64,000 nt of DNA from Solen grandis (Eukaryota > Mollusca > Bivalvia > Adapedonta > Solenidae). The position numbers were made by a program, and so were the translations under genes. Of the stretch, positions 10,739 through 23,347 are shown piece after piece; position 1 is the first letter of the stretch; every line of letters begins with the position of its first letter. The notes below the pieces were generated by a model that was not told where the DNA came from, searched no databases, and worked only from the letters and a program-made list of their open reading frames with translations. Where the stretch lies: the NCBI GenBank assembly GCA_021229015.1, contig CM037783.1, positions 55,510,169-55,574,168 on the forward strand, in the 5' to 3' direction.

Positions 10739-13490
10739 TTTCATCGTAGTTAGCTTGATGTCGCTATATGACTGAAAAACAGTCCGAAATAAAGCCGACA
10801 GAAAAATTTCAAAATACTTTTCTTCTATATGTTTTTTTAAAAATTTTTCAGGTATGAAAGTTCACTGTAATTTGTTAGTGTCGTGAAATTTTTGATACAA
10901 CATAATGTTAAAAATTTAAAATTTAAAATCAAATATTAAATAACAAATTAAATATTTGTATTTAAATCGGATTTTAAAATGACCTTCATCGATGCTGGTT
11001 ATTCCCTAATTTCACTTAATAACGGTCACTTAAAGACACAATAAATAAGACATGTTTAAGTTTATAGAACATTTTAACTCCGTTATTGAAACAAAGCTTA
11101 TCAACACTAATTGTGGCAATAAACAAATCAAAACACCATATTACAATATTATAATAAAACTCGTATACTACTACTATCTTAATTAAAAAATACCATACCA
11201 TACCATAACAAAATTATACAAACATGTATGAAATCACATGTTTACAATAAATAAATCCAAATGATACGTTGCAAACACACACAAGATAAAATATCATTAT
11301 ATTTGTTAAATCGTAATAATCTTTGAATCTAAGAAATATAAATAAAACTCGGTCTAGTTTTTAAAAATAAAAATAAACGTTAATGTTATTTCCTGTTCTC
11401 GGGTCTAGACGTCGTCCTTTTATCATTTTTTTCTTAATGGAACTCCCAGACTCATTTGTAAGGATACACTTTACTTCTTTTATTTTTTACAACACTTTTA
11501 AAACAACCGATGAAACGCTGTCTTACTTTCCCGTTCTAAATAAAATGACGAACTTAAATCTGTTTTATTGATAATCATTACTCACTTAATTTGTTGAATT
11601 AAATAACCAGGACCTTTTCTCCTAAAGTCGCCCAGTGGCTAACTATACAAGCCTAAGGTTTCTACAATGCATTTACAAAATGGCCAGAACACTCAAACCA
11701 GGTTGTCCAAAAATGCAACCAAATTGAAAATAAAAGAGAGTCAGGTCAGATAAAATTAAAGAATCAAATTAAATAAAAAAACATTGCTTTCGCTCATGAA
11801 GATGTGTTTGATTTTCCCACACGGTATAACAGTAACTGCCCAAAATGCACATGCTCTTACAAAATAAAGACATTTAACACAGTAACACGTTCTCGTGACT
11901 TACTGTAACAGGTCTACATTACCGCATGCGCAATGGTACGACTTTCGGGTATATTTACTTTATTATAAATTAATTAGTTGGAAAATGATGTTATTAACAA
12001 TAATTAATAACACGTACGCACAGAAGGCTAGTTAGAGAATGTTATGGATATTGAAAAAAAAGAATGTTTTCTGCAAAGTTAGAAATACAAGAGCTCTTGT
12101 TTCTTAGCTAGAATAATGCGTAATATTTATAACAAACGGATCAAAAGTATACTTTCTACAATTTCACTTCATTTCTTACACGAATCCTGCGTGACCTAGA
12201 TGTTAGACTCAACAAAAATTACATAAACAAGCGGTGTGACATTCAGGAGCAAACTTCAAACTTGCTACATCAGCATTAGTCACAGATGCTGTGGTAATAT
12301 TAAACTTAGAAATATTGTTTACAAGAGTTTGTATATTATTTGAAACATGCACGTACAGAAACATTGAGTCATTGTCTACATGGCTTTCACATTTCCTACC
12401 AAAGTCTTGTTCACCTTAGATTTGTTGCTCCTGGCGTGGCTTATAAAATGGAACTTAAGTATTTTTTCATACTCAAAATTTGCCCATTATTTTCCATAGG
12501 ATTTGAGTATGATACTCAAATTTGAGCCTGGTGTCGTAATTATTTTCGAGAACACGGGGCCAGATCTTAGCTGAAACACTTCTTTGAGCCCGTGAACTTA
12601 CACGTGACTTCACATATGGCTCAATTGTAAACTGCGTGCTCAGATATTATACAGCACACAAATGAAGATCCTGATTTAGAAGTTATTTGACTTATTTTTC
12701 ATATACTACAACTTCCCTTTTTCATCTTAATATTCATATGGTTAAATAATAATAATAGCCAATAAGTTAAAGCATAGTTAAAGTATAAACGGTATATACG
12801 GGAACCTAATAGTACTTATTTTACGGTAAACACACCAACTATACGTAGGGCTAAGTAATATTTAATTATTTCACCATCAGCAAACACTGTTAGTTCTCAC
12901 GGTACTAAAGATTATGTCAACATATTATTTTAATTATTACTAAGCATTTTGATGGAATTCGAGCCTTCCTAATTCATCGTTAATGGATACATTTTTGCTG
13001 CCGTACTTCCACGACTCAATGTTTATTCGCTCAATATCTGGGGCACTTTGGAAACCTTACATTCAGTATTCTTGAGCTTTGGCGCGAAGAGTACCAGTCT
13101 AGTACCAGGATTGTTTGATTCCCTTTGAATATGTTTTTACCATCCTATATATGATATTATTTCCTCCTTGCAGTTTTTGAGAAGCCGTTTCCGTACGGGA
13201 TGGGTTTCCATAAAAAAAATTAAATACGTTAATGCGACGAAATATGTACCATATCATTTGGATTGAATTCACGAATAATTTATCTAAAAACTTCATCTAT
13301 AATTTCGACAAGTCACATTGCAAAATCTGACATCAAACATATATTTAAATGTGTTTTTTAATCTAACGGCAGGGAGAAATCCATGCATTTTTTGTGGTTA
13401 ATAATGTAAGTTTAACCCCGAGTATGTATTTAATATACTAAGGGTTTCTTTTAATGACAATCAACCATGGACTTTCATCATAAACCCTGC
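10739..13490. other. AT-rich intergenic sequence, no gene
   Basis: No coding segment stands out. A short CCATA/ACCATACC repeat occurs at about 11,190-11,206. The longest frames (61-65 codons) are random-looking. Confidence 0.45.
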
Positions 13491-14345
13491 TATCTAAAGG
13501 AACATCCCACAGGGCTTTCCCTACTCCCCGATGAGCATTGATCACCTCGGAGGTCGCGGAACTCCGGGGAAGTTTCGGGCGTCGCGAGCCATGTGGAGCC
13601 ATCGGGAGTTAACTATTTCAAATTTTGCTTTGGGAAAATTTTACCCGAGTGTTCCCGACATTTGGACAGAAAATCAGCTCGGGAGGCATCTGCGGATTTC
13701 CCAGACCCCTCGATATTTTTTCCAGAGGCATCCCCAAAGCATCGGAGATGTCTCTCTAAAGAAATCAATTTGACCTCCGGGATATTAGAATTTTCAGCGA
13801 CCTTTCGGTTAAAAGTTTCTGTTTTTCTTGTGGCTGAATACCCGAATATCCTCAAAAATATAGGCTGGGTTTGAAAGTGCACTATGAAATTTTTTTTGTT
13901 GTCTTGGTAAACCTTGGACTGTTTCGGTAAACAAAAGTCATGGAGCATTGCTATGTGGCAGACATCCAAATAAACCCAACAAAACGTATTATCTTAATTC
14001 TGTCTTTTATTCTACCAACAAAATCTAATAATCTCTATAACCTTCCCCAAGCCCACCCGGGGATTGTTCCCCAAAAACTCACCAAATGCATCCCAAACCT
14101 ATTTCATCCGTATTTCAAATCGCGATTATCGAAGAAGTCCCCGCACTTTGCCGAACACGAAGCTTCCCCGAATATTAAATGCATTGTTATGGCTATTCCC
14201 AGAATTTTGACATCCGAAGTACAGGCGTTCACTTTCCCCGATGCCTATAAGCGTTATTCTCATGGAACCGCTCCGTTCAATTTGCTCAAACATGGGGAAC
14301 CATCGGGAGAAATAAATCTATTTCCACACCGCCGATAATTTTTCC
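13491..14345. other. GC-richer block of unknown nature with CCCCGA motifs
   Basis: This roughly 850-bp block is clearly richer in G and C than its flanks and carries repeated CCCCGA / TCGGGG-like words (CTCCCCGATGAG near 13,525, CATCGGGAG near 13,602 and 14,300, TTCCCCGA near 14,165 and 14,235, CACCCGGGGA near 14,057). Open frames of 80-132 codons overlap on both strands, but none shows a known domain and their codon use looks like a by-product of base composition. CTCCCCGATG near the left edge and CATCGGGAG near the right edge are loosely inverted. It may be an old non-autonomous transposon or a degenerate gene fragment. I cannot assign it. Confidence 0.35.
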
Positions 14346-17300
14346 GCAGTTGGACCTAAGCATAAAAAATGTGGATCATTAAACTTTAACAGATCGTATT
14401 ATATACCATCAAAACACATTTTAATAGAATACATAAAGTATAAACAATATATAACAGACATAAAATATTTAGAATAAATGCTATACAGATTTAATGTACC
14501 TAATAGGGGGCAATTGTTCCGTGCAATGTCGATTTTTTATTCGTTTGTCTCTTTATTTTTTTTCATTTTTTTCAATGATACTCACAGCTTTACATCATAT
14601 TACGTGTATATGTCTTGTATATGTGCAAGACAGTTTAAATTTAAATGTTGGAAATATGTCCCTATTTTCCCTTTAAAGTCTTCTTTATGGTCTTGATTTT
14701 TTATTTTTGTTATTGTCGTTGTTTTTTTGTTTTATAAATATAAAAGGATTTCCTTTTTTTTTCTGGGGGCTTGGAAAATCAAGACGTAATAAGGGGATTG
14801 GCTGGCTATCGAGATCCGAAAAATTTTCGCGGGCTTCGTGAAAATTCCAGACTACACACTGCCTACCTACAGACTACATACCTGACTTGTCGAATATTAA
14901 AGTGACGGACAACGATATCTGTAGCAATGATTGGTTTATTGTGCAGTTTGTTAGTACGTCAATTTTTTAAATTTTCTACACTTTCACAAGTCTAGCTCCA
15001 AATGAGTTTAAAAGTTGATGTTTAAAGGTCCATTTTTTTTAAATTTTAAACCTTTTCTTCGGTTTATAAAAAAAAGAATCAATATTTCATTAATATTCAA
15101 GCATCCTTCTATCAAGAAAGTCTTAACATATAATTATGTGTAGAGGAGGATAATTGATGGCTTCAGTGGAGTATCATTTTAAATAAACTAAGGGTAGGAA
15201 AATTAATACATATGTCACTGGAAATAATCGTCTTTACTTATAGCATGCGATAGTGTATACAATGTGATTTACATATTGAGTTCGCATTTTCCTTATTATG
15301 ATGGAATTACCCCCATGATCTTTGAAAAAAACTTTTATACAAAATATATTTCGATGTTGGTGTGAGCATTCGTATCGTACCGAGGCATCCAATCTGAGAA
15401 ATTGATTTTGCGTGATCCCCATACTTAAATCATCAAAGGACTGAGAGCCCCTAATGCTACGTTATGCAAAAATAAAAACAGTAAAGGAATTTGGCTTGAA
15501 ATTTGAAATTGTTTTTTTTTTTATATCCCTCCTAAATTTGGGATCTTGTAGCTGTAAGGGACGAACGACATAATATTATTTGCCATATTCGAAACTTTTT
15601 TAACCAAGGACAAAATACATGCTAGAGGTCGTGAAATGCCGCACTTCAGTGGCTTACGTCACAATTTCTTCATAGTATTTCCATTGATAATTTTTTCCCC
15701 GACTACGCAAACAGGGAAACGTAATTTTGCCCTCTAGAGGGCATTGAATTTGGATATCCGGTATTGCCCATTTTTCGCATTTGGTTACATTTGGATCACT
15801 AGTACCAACTATAGGCAATATTTCGCATTTTTATGGGCATTGTTCCATGAACAATGGACATCTGTTGAAAGTATTATAATAATAGTATCTGTGGGTTTAA
15901 TTAAACCTATATGTAATGGTTTTCAAATTTAAAATTGCTTAAAACTAAAAGGAGATAGTACACCTAATAACCTTGAATTATATATATATAAGTTAAATAT
16001 TTTGAGTGTGAAACTACTTCCACAACAAAATTTTAAAATATAATATATATTAGAATAATATATTATATAATCCGCACAAGCAATTTGGAATCAAAATTCA
16101 AGGTACTCGGTAAAACTATTTATTTTCATAAAGCAAATTTAAATATATATAACTTTAACCTAGTAATCGCACGTGACCAAGTCTAAATGTAAAGTGAAAT
16201 ATAACATGCTGTATTATAAAACAACATAACCTGTTGAAAAGTCAGCTCAATTTTTGTATCTATTTGGGTTACAAGTCGAAAGACTGAAAGTTACAAAAAC
16301 ACGTGTTTTTCAACTTACACCAACTGAAACAACGCTTTCGCTGTATGCCTTGCCCATATTTAATGCTATGTGTTGTTGTTGTTGTTGTTGTTGTTTGTTG
16401 TTGTTGTTGTCGTCAAAATACATAATAATTAACTGACACCACCCCATTTTATATTAAATTGACATTTATTCTAGCGGAAGTTCTTATTTTTCCGTCTTGA
16501 AATATATTCACAGCCCCTTTAAGAAATTTAAATTAGAATCTAAATACGTTTCCCTGCAGATATGATTTTTTATTAGAATGTAGTGTTTCGCAAGGAGGGG
16601 GCTAGGAAATTGGGAGGGGAGTGTTCATGATGCCATTTACTGATCACAGTTTTGTCGTGTAACAAAATTCTTCGGGAAGATACATTTAAAAAAATTTTCC
16701 ATTTTTATAGCTTTTAGTTTTTGTACTCTGCGACTTCAATTAGCCCGGGCTCAAAGTCCATCAACAATTCTTTATCCTCGACCCTCCCATACCTACTGAT
16801 GGGGAAAATTTAAAGTTTATCTTATTACAAAAATACTTTGCCTAAGAAACTTACTTAGGGGCGAAATTCATCATTCTTGTTTTTTTTAATGAACATTTTT
16901 GATGTATTTTTTTCCAAATAGATATTTTAAGTTATAAAGAAAATAGTTCAACCTAGCCATATGATAAAAATATTTCATAAAAAAATGAATGGTGAAATTA
17001 ATTTCTACCCTTTTTTAAAGAAAGCGCTAAGAAATCGTTGGCGAAAATGTTTGCCTTTTTCCTTTATTCTACCTATACACTGAACTCAGTTAACCATACT
17101 TAGTGATAAATAATACTTTCAGACATCGGGGCAATTTTAATCATTCTTGTTTTCTCTAAAGATTAGTATATACTTTTTATACATCTGCAGTCTGGCGGGT
17201 TATAAACCTAGAACCATCAAACATTTACAAATCTAAAAGTCGACCGACATACTGAAAAACATAGTTCTGCATTTGGCAATTGTTGCAAAATGACTATCCT

Positions 17301-18504
17301 GTATTTTATCGGGACCTTCTGCATCAAGCAGAAAGACCTATTGTGTCTGTAATAAATTGTATTCTTTAATAACCTGACATGTTAAGCACGCTTACTAATC
17401 GAACATATTCAACGTTCCAAGGCAAAGAGAGTATGACAAAATATACCAGCACAGGTTGCAGTGAGAGCATGACCATTCAACGATGCTGATTCAAAGATTC
17501 TCCAAACATAATGCCGATACAACAGAACGAAATATAAAGCAATTCATTCCTATCATTTGCCAACTAATGATACAGTCGAAAGCTAATAACAATGGGTGCC
17601 TCTTTGAAATATAACAACGGTGCACAAACATGTTTTGTTGTTGCTGCTGCGTTGTTGTTTTATCAGATTTCCTTGAATTAAATAACTTCCTAGGAATTCC
17701 ACTAGTGTCCTCCTTATCATAAATTATTATGTTTTAAAATTACGGCTTATGTTTTCAACTTGTTGATCTGTTTTTTTAATCTATTTATGCTGTATTTATG
17801 CGTCATTAAACCCTTTCCGCTGTTCGTTGTGAGTTCCCCCATCTCTAATAGATTGATACTGCTAAAATACTGTCGTCACACAATAATAACCTTTTTTTCA
17901 AAGTAAATTTGGTGCAGATGCGTCCCCGTTGGGTGTCATACAGAAAAATTTTGTAATACTTAACAATTTGATTTATGACTGGGGATCTTTGAATAACCAT
18001 TATATATAATTAGTTAGTGTTCAGGTAATTACGTTTGGCAAGAACCGATTATTCACGCCCACAGCCACTTGAATATGTACCACCCGTATCGTATGTGGGG
18101 TCACAATAATACTTGAGTAATGTACAAAAGTACAAACCCATATCCAATTACTGATGATAAATTTCCTTTTAGAAGCCTATTCAAAAGATATTACAGGGAA
18201 ATGTAACTAAAATGTGTTTTACTACGAAGTTCAATATAACTTATGCTACAACCAAATGGTAAACTGCATGAGCACTACTTACTGTAAATTAAAATTTTGA
18301 CATACAATGCATTAAAATCTATTTCGCATCGAAACATTTAAAAGGAACAGGGCCCAAATTTTTGTTGTTTATTTTTTTACCTAGTTTGTCCCCAGCTGTT
18401 GTGTTGCTATAAAATAAAGATTTCTGTATTTTTTTCGAATTATAGTATGATGTACAATGCAAAAAAAAGACATTTGACCCCGATCATTATATTGTTTTTC
18501 ACTA
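14346..18504. other. Gene-free intergenic sequence
   Basis: No coding or RNA gene recognised. It contains the GTT microsatellite at 16,371-16,410, a perfect 14-bp palindrome GCCCTCTAGAGGGC at 15,729-15,742, and AT dinucleotide-rich sequence around 15,975-16,070. Confidence 0.45.
16371..16410. repeat. (GTT)n microsatellite
   Basis: About 40 bp of GTT/TTG triplets with one interruption (GTTTGTTG). It is one of three such arrays in the window, all with the TTG strand on top. Confidence 0.95.
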
Positions 18505-18590
18505 CGTAACATCGTGTTCTAATGGTGACCGATAATTCTGTGTCTACCTCCGGACCGGGAGTCCCCAGTCCGATCCCGGCAGTGACATTT
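18505..18590 (+). mobile_element. tRNA-like SINE head fragment
   Basis: TGTTCTAATGGTGACCGA followed by GGACCGGGAGTCCCCAGTCCGATCCCGGC resembles a tRNA D-arm/A-box region and a B box (GTCCGATCCC). The spacing and mismatches rule out a functional tRNA. It is probably the head of an old SINE. Confidence 0.4.
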
Positions 18591-19345
18591 CAAAGTATTT
18601 GAAAACGGGTGTAGGCTCGCTGTTCACCACATTATTTTTTAAAATAAAAAACATAATTTAAAAAAAACTGACCGAGAACAATAAACAGATAACTCCACGG
18701 TTTTTTTTTTGGCGTTTTATTTCACTCACAACCGAATATGAAACTCTCTTGAACTAAAAAAATCGCAAGCAAAATACATATATCCCAAAAATGAAGCCCA
18801 TACCCTAAAAAGCATTTACATGTATTCCCCTATGCTATTTTTAAAAATATTATATTTCATAGGGGTATATTCACTGACCTTGATAAAATGGCCCAAAAAA
18901 AAACGAATTTTTACTATTCCATTAACATTTATGTAAAATTTATGTAACACTTAGGATAAAGAAAAAGCATAATTCAGTTTCACATATGCCCGATAAGTGT
19001 TCCTTAAAAAATGTAAAATAAACAAAAACATAATTGTGTAAATTTAAAGGTAACTTAAGTGAATGTATTTTCATATGTGCATACATGCATTATCTATATA
19101 CAAACTATTTAAATAGTAAAAAGTAAAAGTTACATCTCTTTTGCTTACTGACATTTTTTTCGTTTGTTGTTGTTTTTCGAATTATATTTTCAATGTTTGT
19201 TTTAGAAGAAAAAAAGGAAACATTTTACAAGTTATTACATGTTTCCCGAGGAAAAAAAGTGAACGTGATTTCTTCCTCTGAAACAAGATTTGAAACGTTT
19301 TAAGTCCAAAGTTTAAAGTTTGTGAACTTACTCATCTACAAAGGC
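18591..19345. other. AT-rich intergenic sequence
   Basis: Nothing recognisable apart from A/T homopolymers. Confidence 0.45.
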
Positions 19346-19716
19346 CACCGTTGATTACATCGATAAACATCAAATAAAGCGCACTACTTATTATGAGAAA
19401 AAATAAAAACTCACCGTGGATTACTTTGATTCAATATCACATGAATGTAAAACTTATTTGAATAAAGATCTAAATTTATTAAATGCATTTCATTGATTCA
19501 ATATGAAACAAACATCTTATCAAACGCACCGTGGGTTACGTTGATAAAATATGAAATTAAGCGTACTTCCTATTAAAAGAAAAGGTTAAAAGCCACCCTG
19601 GATTATATTCAAACAATATCAAATAAAGTGTACTAATGATAAGACGGAAACCTTAAAAATCATTGTGGATTACATTGATTAAATGTTAAAGTGTATTACT
19701 TGTAAGAAAAAAAATC
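19346..19716. repeat. Degenerate tandem array, period about 67 bp
   Basis: Units open with CACCGTGGATTACATTGAT-like sequence at 19,346, 19,412, 19,527, 19,594 and 19,661 (spacings 66, 115, 67, 67). Each continues with a variant of AATATCAAATAAAGTGTACT and an A-rich end. The 115-bp unit contains an extra partial copy (CATTGATTCAATATGAAAC). Divergence between units is high, so the array is old. Confidence 0.75.
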
Positions 19717-19756
19717 TGATTATCTTAGCATGCAAATATATTAAATAAAAACATTA

Positions 19757-20245
19757 GGTACAACCCACACGTAATGTTTGAAACAAACACGCACAATATG
19801 TAAAAATATAACGGAGCTTTGGAAACAATGGCACGCATACAAACAACATAAAACGCAGAAAAAAATGACACATGGGGTGTAAACCATACGGAATTGTCGA
19901 AATCAAAGACACATTTGTTGCAAACCACATGGGGACGTTGAAAGCAAACATGCACAATGGGTACAAACCACATTAAAACACTGAAATCAAAGACACATTT
20001 GTTGCAAACCACAACGTTGAACGTTGAAACCAATACAAATATTTGGTACACACCATAACCACACAGAAAAAGATACAAGAACGATGGCAACTATTTGGTT
20101 CGAACCACACAAAACGTTAGAAATAAGGACATACACTGGTACCAGCCACACGAAACGTACTAAGCAAAAGTCACACCCCTCAGGTACGAAACACAGGAAA
20201 ACAAAGCCTTTTATTAGGTACAAAACCACATAAAAACAAATTTGG
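19757..20245. repeat. Degenerate tandem array, period about 42 bp
   Basis: About eleven units begin with GGTACAAACCACA or a close variant (for example near 19,757, 19,877, 19,919, 19,960, 20,003, 20,046, 20,098, 20,139, 20,180 and 20,215). They continue with AAACGTTGAAATCAAAGACACATTTG-like sequence. Because 42 is a multiple of three, long open frames survive on the minus strand (121 and 145 codons). These have a repetitive, hydrophobic, Cys/Phe/Val-rich translation and are most simply an artefact of the array. Confidence 0.75.
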
Positions 20246-23232
20246 ATAAATGTCCCCTTCACTCCAGTAAATACAACATATTCCCTGTGGAAAATAACGT
20301 AATGTACTATTTTACATGTGGTTTCTGAATGAGATATAGAATTTTCACTTGTCGGTCGCTGAAACTGTGCTCTGTCTGAGTTTTCATAAAGCCCATGAAT
20401 CCACAAAGGGTATGCTGCATGCACCTATAGTCCCTTTCCCACCTGATCCCCAAACAAAATCAACTTTAAAAGACCCAAACCCGCTCAGAGCAATTTCTAC
20501 ATAAATGTAAACTAAAAATCAACTTATAAAAATATGAGAGACAAATAATTTAAGCATTCCTTTCATTTTTTAAAATTTATTGAGATTTTATACTTTGTCT
20601 CCAAACAAATCAAAGAAAGTAATGTTTTAGAAGTTGCGTATTAAAAAAAATCTAAAGGAAAATTTTAAGTAAATTAATCATCAAATTTTATTCTAAATAT
20701 TGACTTAAACCACTAGACTCCAATTTTTTAGGATCTAAATTAAACTACTTTAGGGTAAAATAGGGTATGTATTCACGTTAACCGATTCCCTAATTAATAT
20801 AATATTTCTTGCAACACTTTATAATATAAGCCAATTCGGGCCTAAAAAGATTTAAAAAAAGGATTTGGTATGGATACAATATCCTTAATACATGGTAAAA
20901 AAAAACTAGGGGGGCAACGGAATGGTTGGAAATTTTGATAAACAATAAAGGGGACAAACTGTGGAAGGAACTTTAAAAAATTTTTTCTGTTTAGTGCCCA
21001 AACAACAGCTCACATTAAAACGTGTCGATAATCATCATAAAAAAAAGATCGCCTTCAAGCAAAAAACAAAATGAAAAATAAGAAGACGCAATCTATTTAG
21101 GTGTCGCATCCCCGTTTCCTTAAATACATCATGCATCTACGAGGGGTGTCAAAAAAAATAATCATATTTTTTTTAAAAAAAACCACTTGGGGCCACCATT
21201 TCAGTTTCTGCTTAATACTTATACCAGCACCCAACACACGCAACAAATACATGGTAGTTATTTACCTAAATGTCATATCAATTTACACAGATTTTTATAA
21301 ATTGAACTATTAATTTAATTTCAACTAACGTTAATACAATTTTTGGGCAGTAACATAAAGTTTTAAACCCATATTTAAACCCATTTGTTAAAGAAGTATG
21401 TTTTTTATTAAATTTTAAATCAACACCCTTTAAAGTGAAAAAAAAAATCCAGAGAGACCCCTTTTTCCTTTCTTTTTCGCCTGAAAACTTATTCTTTTCC
21501 CTTTCCCTAACCTAAAACACAAAATCAAAACATTAAAAAGATTTATACAGTTATTTTATGGTAAATTTTTGTAACACAGTGAAAACGTGCCCGAGGGGGG
21601 AGGGGGGTGACACAAAGTGTTCCAATGGCCCCCCCGACAAAGGGCAACCGTTTTCACTTTGCAAAAACCCTAAATAACTGATTTCTGACATTAATTTCAT
21701 AATTAAATTGCACAAATAAAATAATAACAAGAAGACTGAACAAATTTATTTTTTTATTGCATCAAGAAAACATTTTGAATAGTTAATATCAATAGAAAAT
21801 TCATCACAAATTGTCCACAGTTCAGCATGAACACATTTGAAATTTTGCCCACACACTCACTGCACTAAAAGAAACAGTTTTGATGGTTAAGGCAGCAGGT
21901 ACAGTTAATCAAATTTGATTCGCATCTTGTTTTCTATTTTTGCCTTTAATATGAAAAAGGGTTCACTTTTAAAAACAATAATAACAATTTTTAATTTTAT
22001 ATTTTTTGGGATAATTCTGCCACCACTTATCCCCTTTGATCTTGAAACTTTTCTAAAAAATTTTCACATATCATTAGTATCTGGCAAGTAAAAACTTTCG
22101 TGTTACCTCTTAATATCAACAGAACAAAACCCCTGTTAGTCCCCACTCCCTGCCACCAATTTTCACTTAAATAACTGGATATCTCCCCCTTTTTTTCAAT
22201 TTAGTCAGTTAAATTATGTGGAAAACAATTTTTTTTTTCACGAAATTTACTGAAAAAGGCATGGTACCATAAAAATAAGTGAATATGTGATTGGGAGTAT
22301 GGGGGACTAACAACAGTTTTGTCCTGTTAAGATACCTAAAATAGAAACTTAAAAATTTTTTACTTGGGAGATACAACGAATATTTTTCAATTTTTCGAAA
22401 TTTTAGCATAGCTAATGGATAATGGGTAGCAAAATATACCCCCAAGATATTAAATACTAAGCAAAGTTTTAAAACATAAGACGATAAACATAGAATATTT
22501 TTGTGAAAATGCTTTCGAAAAAAAACCATATGCCGCATTATTCCATAAAGGAATTAAGGGCAGTTTTTTCAATTTGATCTTACGACCGAAAAGCGAAATA
22601 TCAATGTCACTTTATGTTTTGTTACTACTACCCCTAAACCCAATTAAAAAATTTTTAAATTATAGTTTGAGAAAAGGGGCATTAGGTTAAAATGTGTATG
22701 CGGGAAAAACAAAACATAAAAATTGCCCAAAAAAAATTCCATTTTAATCTTTAAAACTTCCCGACGGGAAATTAAAAACTTTAAAATTCATGGGAAAAAA
22801 CATAACTATTTTTCGCATACAACAATTTGTTGTCTACAACAAATACATACCACATAGGCTTTAATTAAATTACTTAATGAAAGTGCTGGATATACATATT
22901 TGGTAGAAAACAATCCGTGCTTTTCAAAGATAGGAATTATAAAAGTCTCCAAACAAACGCGTTTTTTATAAAACTATAAAAAATTAACATACTATGCTTT
23001 TTTAAAAGAAAAATTAAAAAACCATCTTTCCTAGACTTCTTGGATTTGCTTTAAGAGGCTGGGTATACCCTCCCCAAAGGGAGGGGCCTTGAAAAATTTA
23101 TCCATCCTTAGTTTTTTTTGGTACACCGCAAAATAACATCAACATTTAAAAAAAATATCGAATGGGTTTTTCAACCACTAATTGGTCATCATTAAAGAAT
23201 TTAGCATCATTGTTTGATATGAAGCATAACAG
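20246..23232. other. Low-quality AT/homopolymer sequence next to a gap
   Basis: Texture changes at about 20,430 to the same homopolymer-laden sequence seen at the left end, ending at the N gap. No gene is seen. Exons of the gene that resumes after the gap may be hidden or corrupted here. Confidence 0.55.
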
Positions 23233-23332
23233 NNNNNNNNNNNNNNNNNNNNNNNNNNNNNNNNNNNNNNNNNNNNNNNNNNNNNNNNNNNNNNNNNNNN
23301 NNNNNNNNNNNNNNNNNNNNNNNNNNNNNNNN
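23233..23332. other. Scaffold gap (100 N)
   Basis: Exactly 100 N, the conventional size for a gap of unknown length. It sits immediately before the splice acceptor of an exon at 23,348, so part of that gene's intron (and perhaps exons) is missing. Confidence 0.99.
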
Positions 23333-23347
23333 TATATATATTTTCAG

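Noticed and set aside
13613..13969. 118-codon minus-strand frame and overlapping plus-strand frames in the GC-richer block
   Set aside because: Frames overlap on both strands and none has a recognisable domain. They are likely a by-product of base composition.
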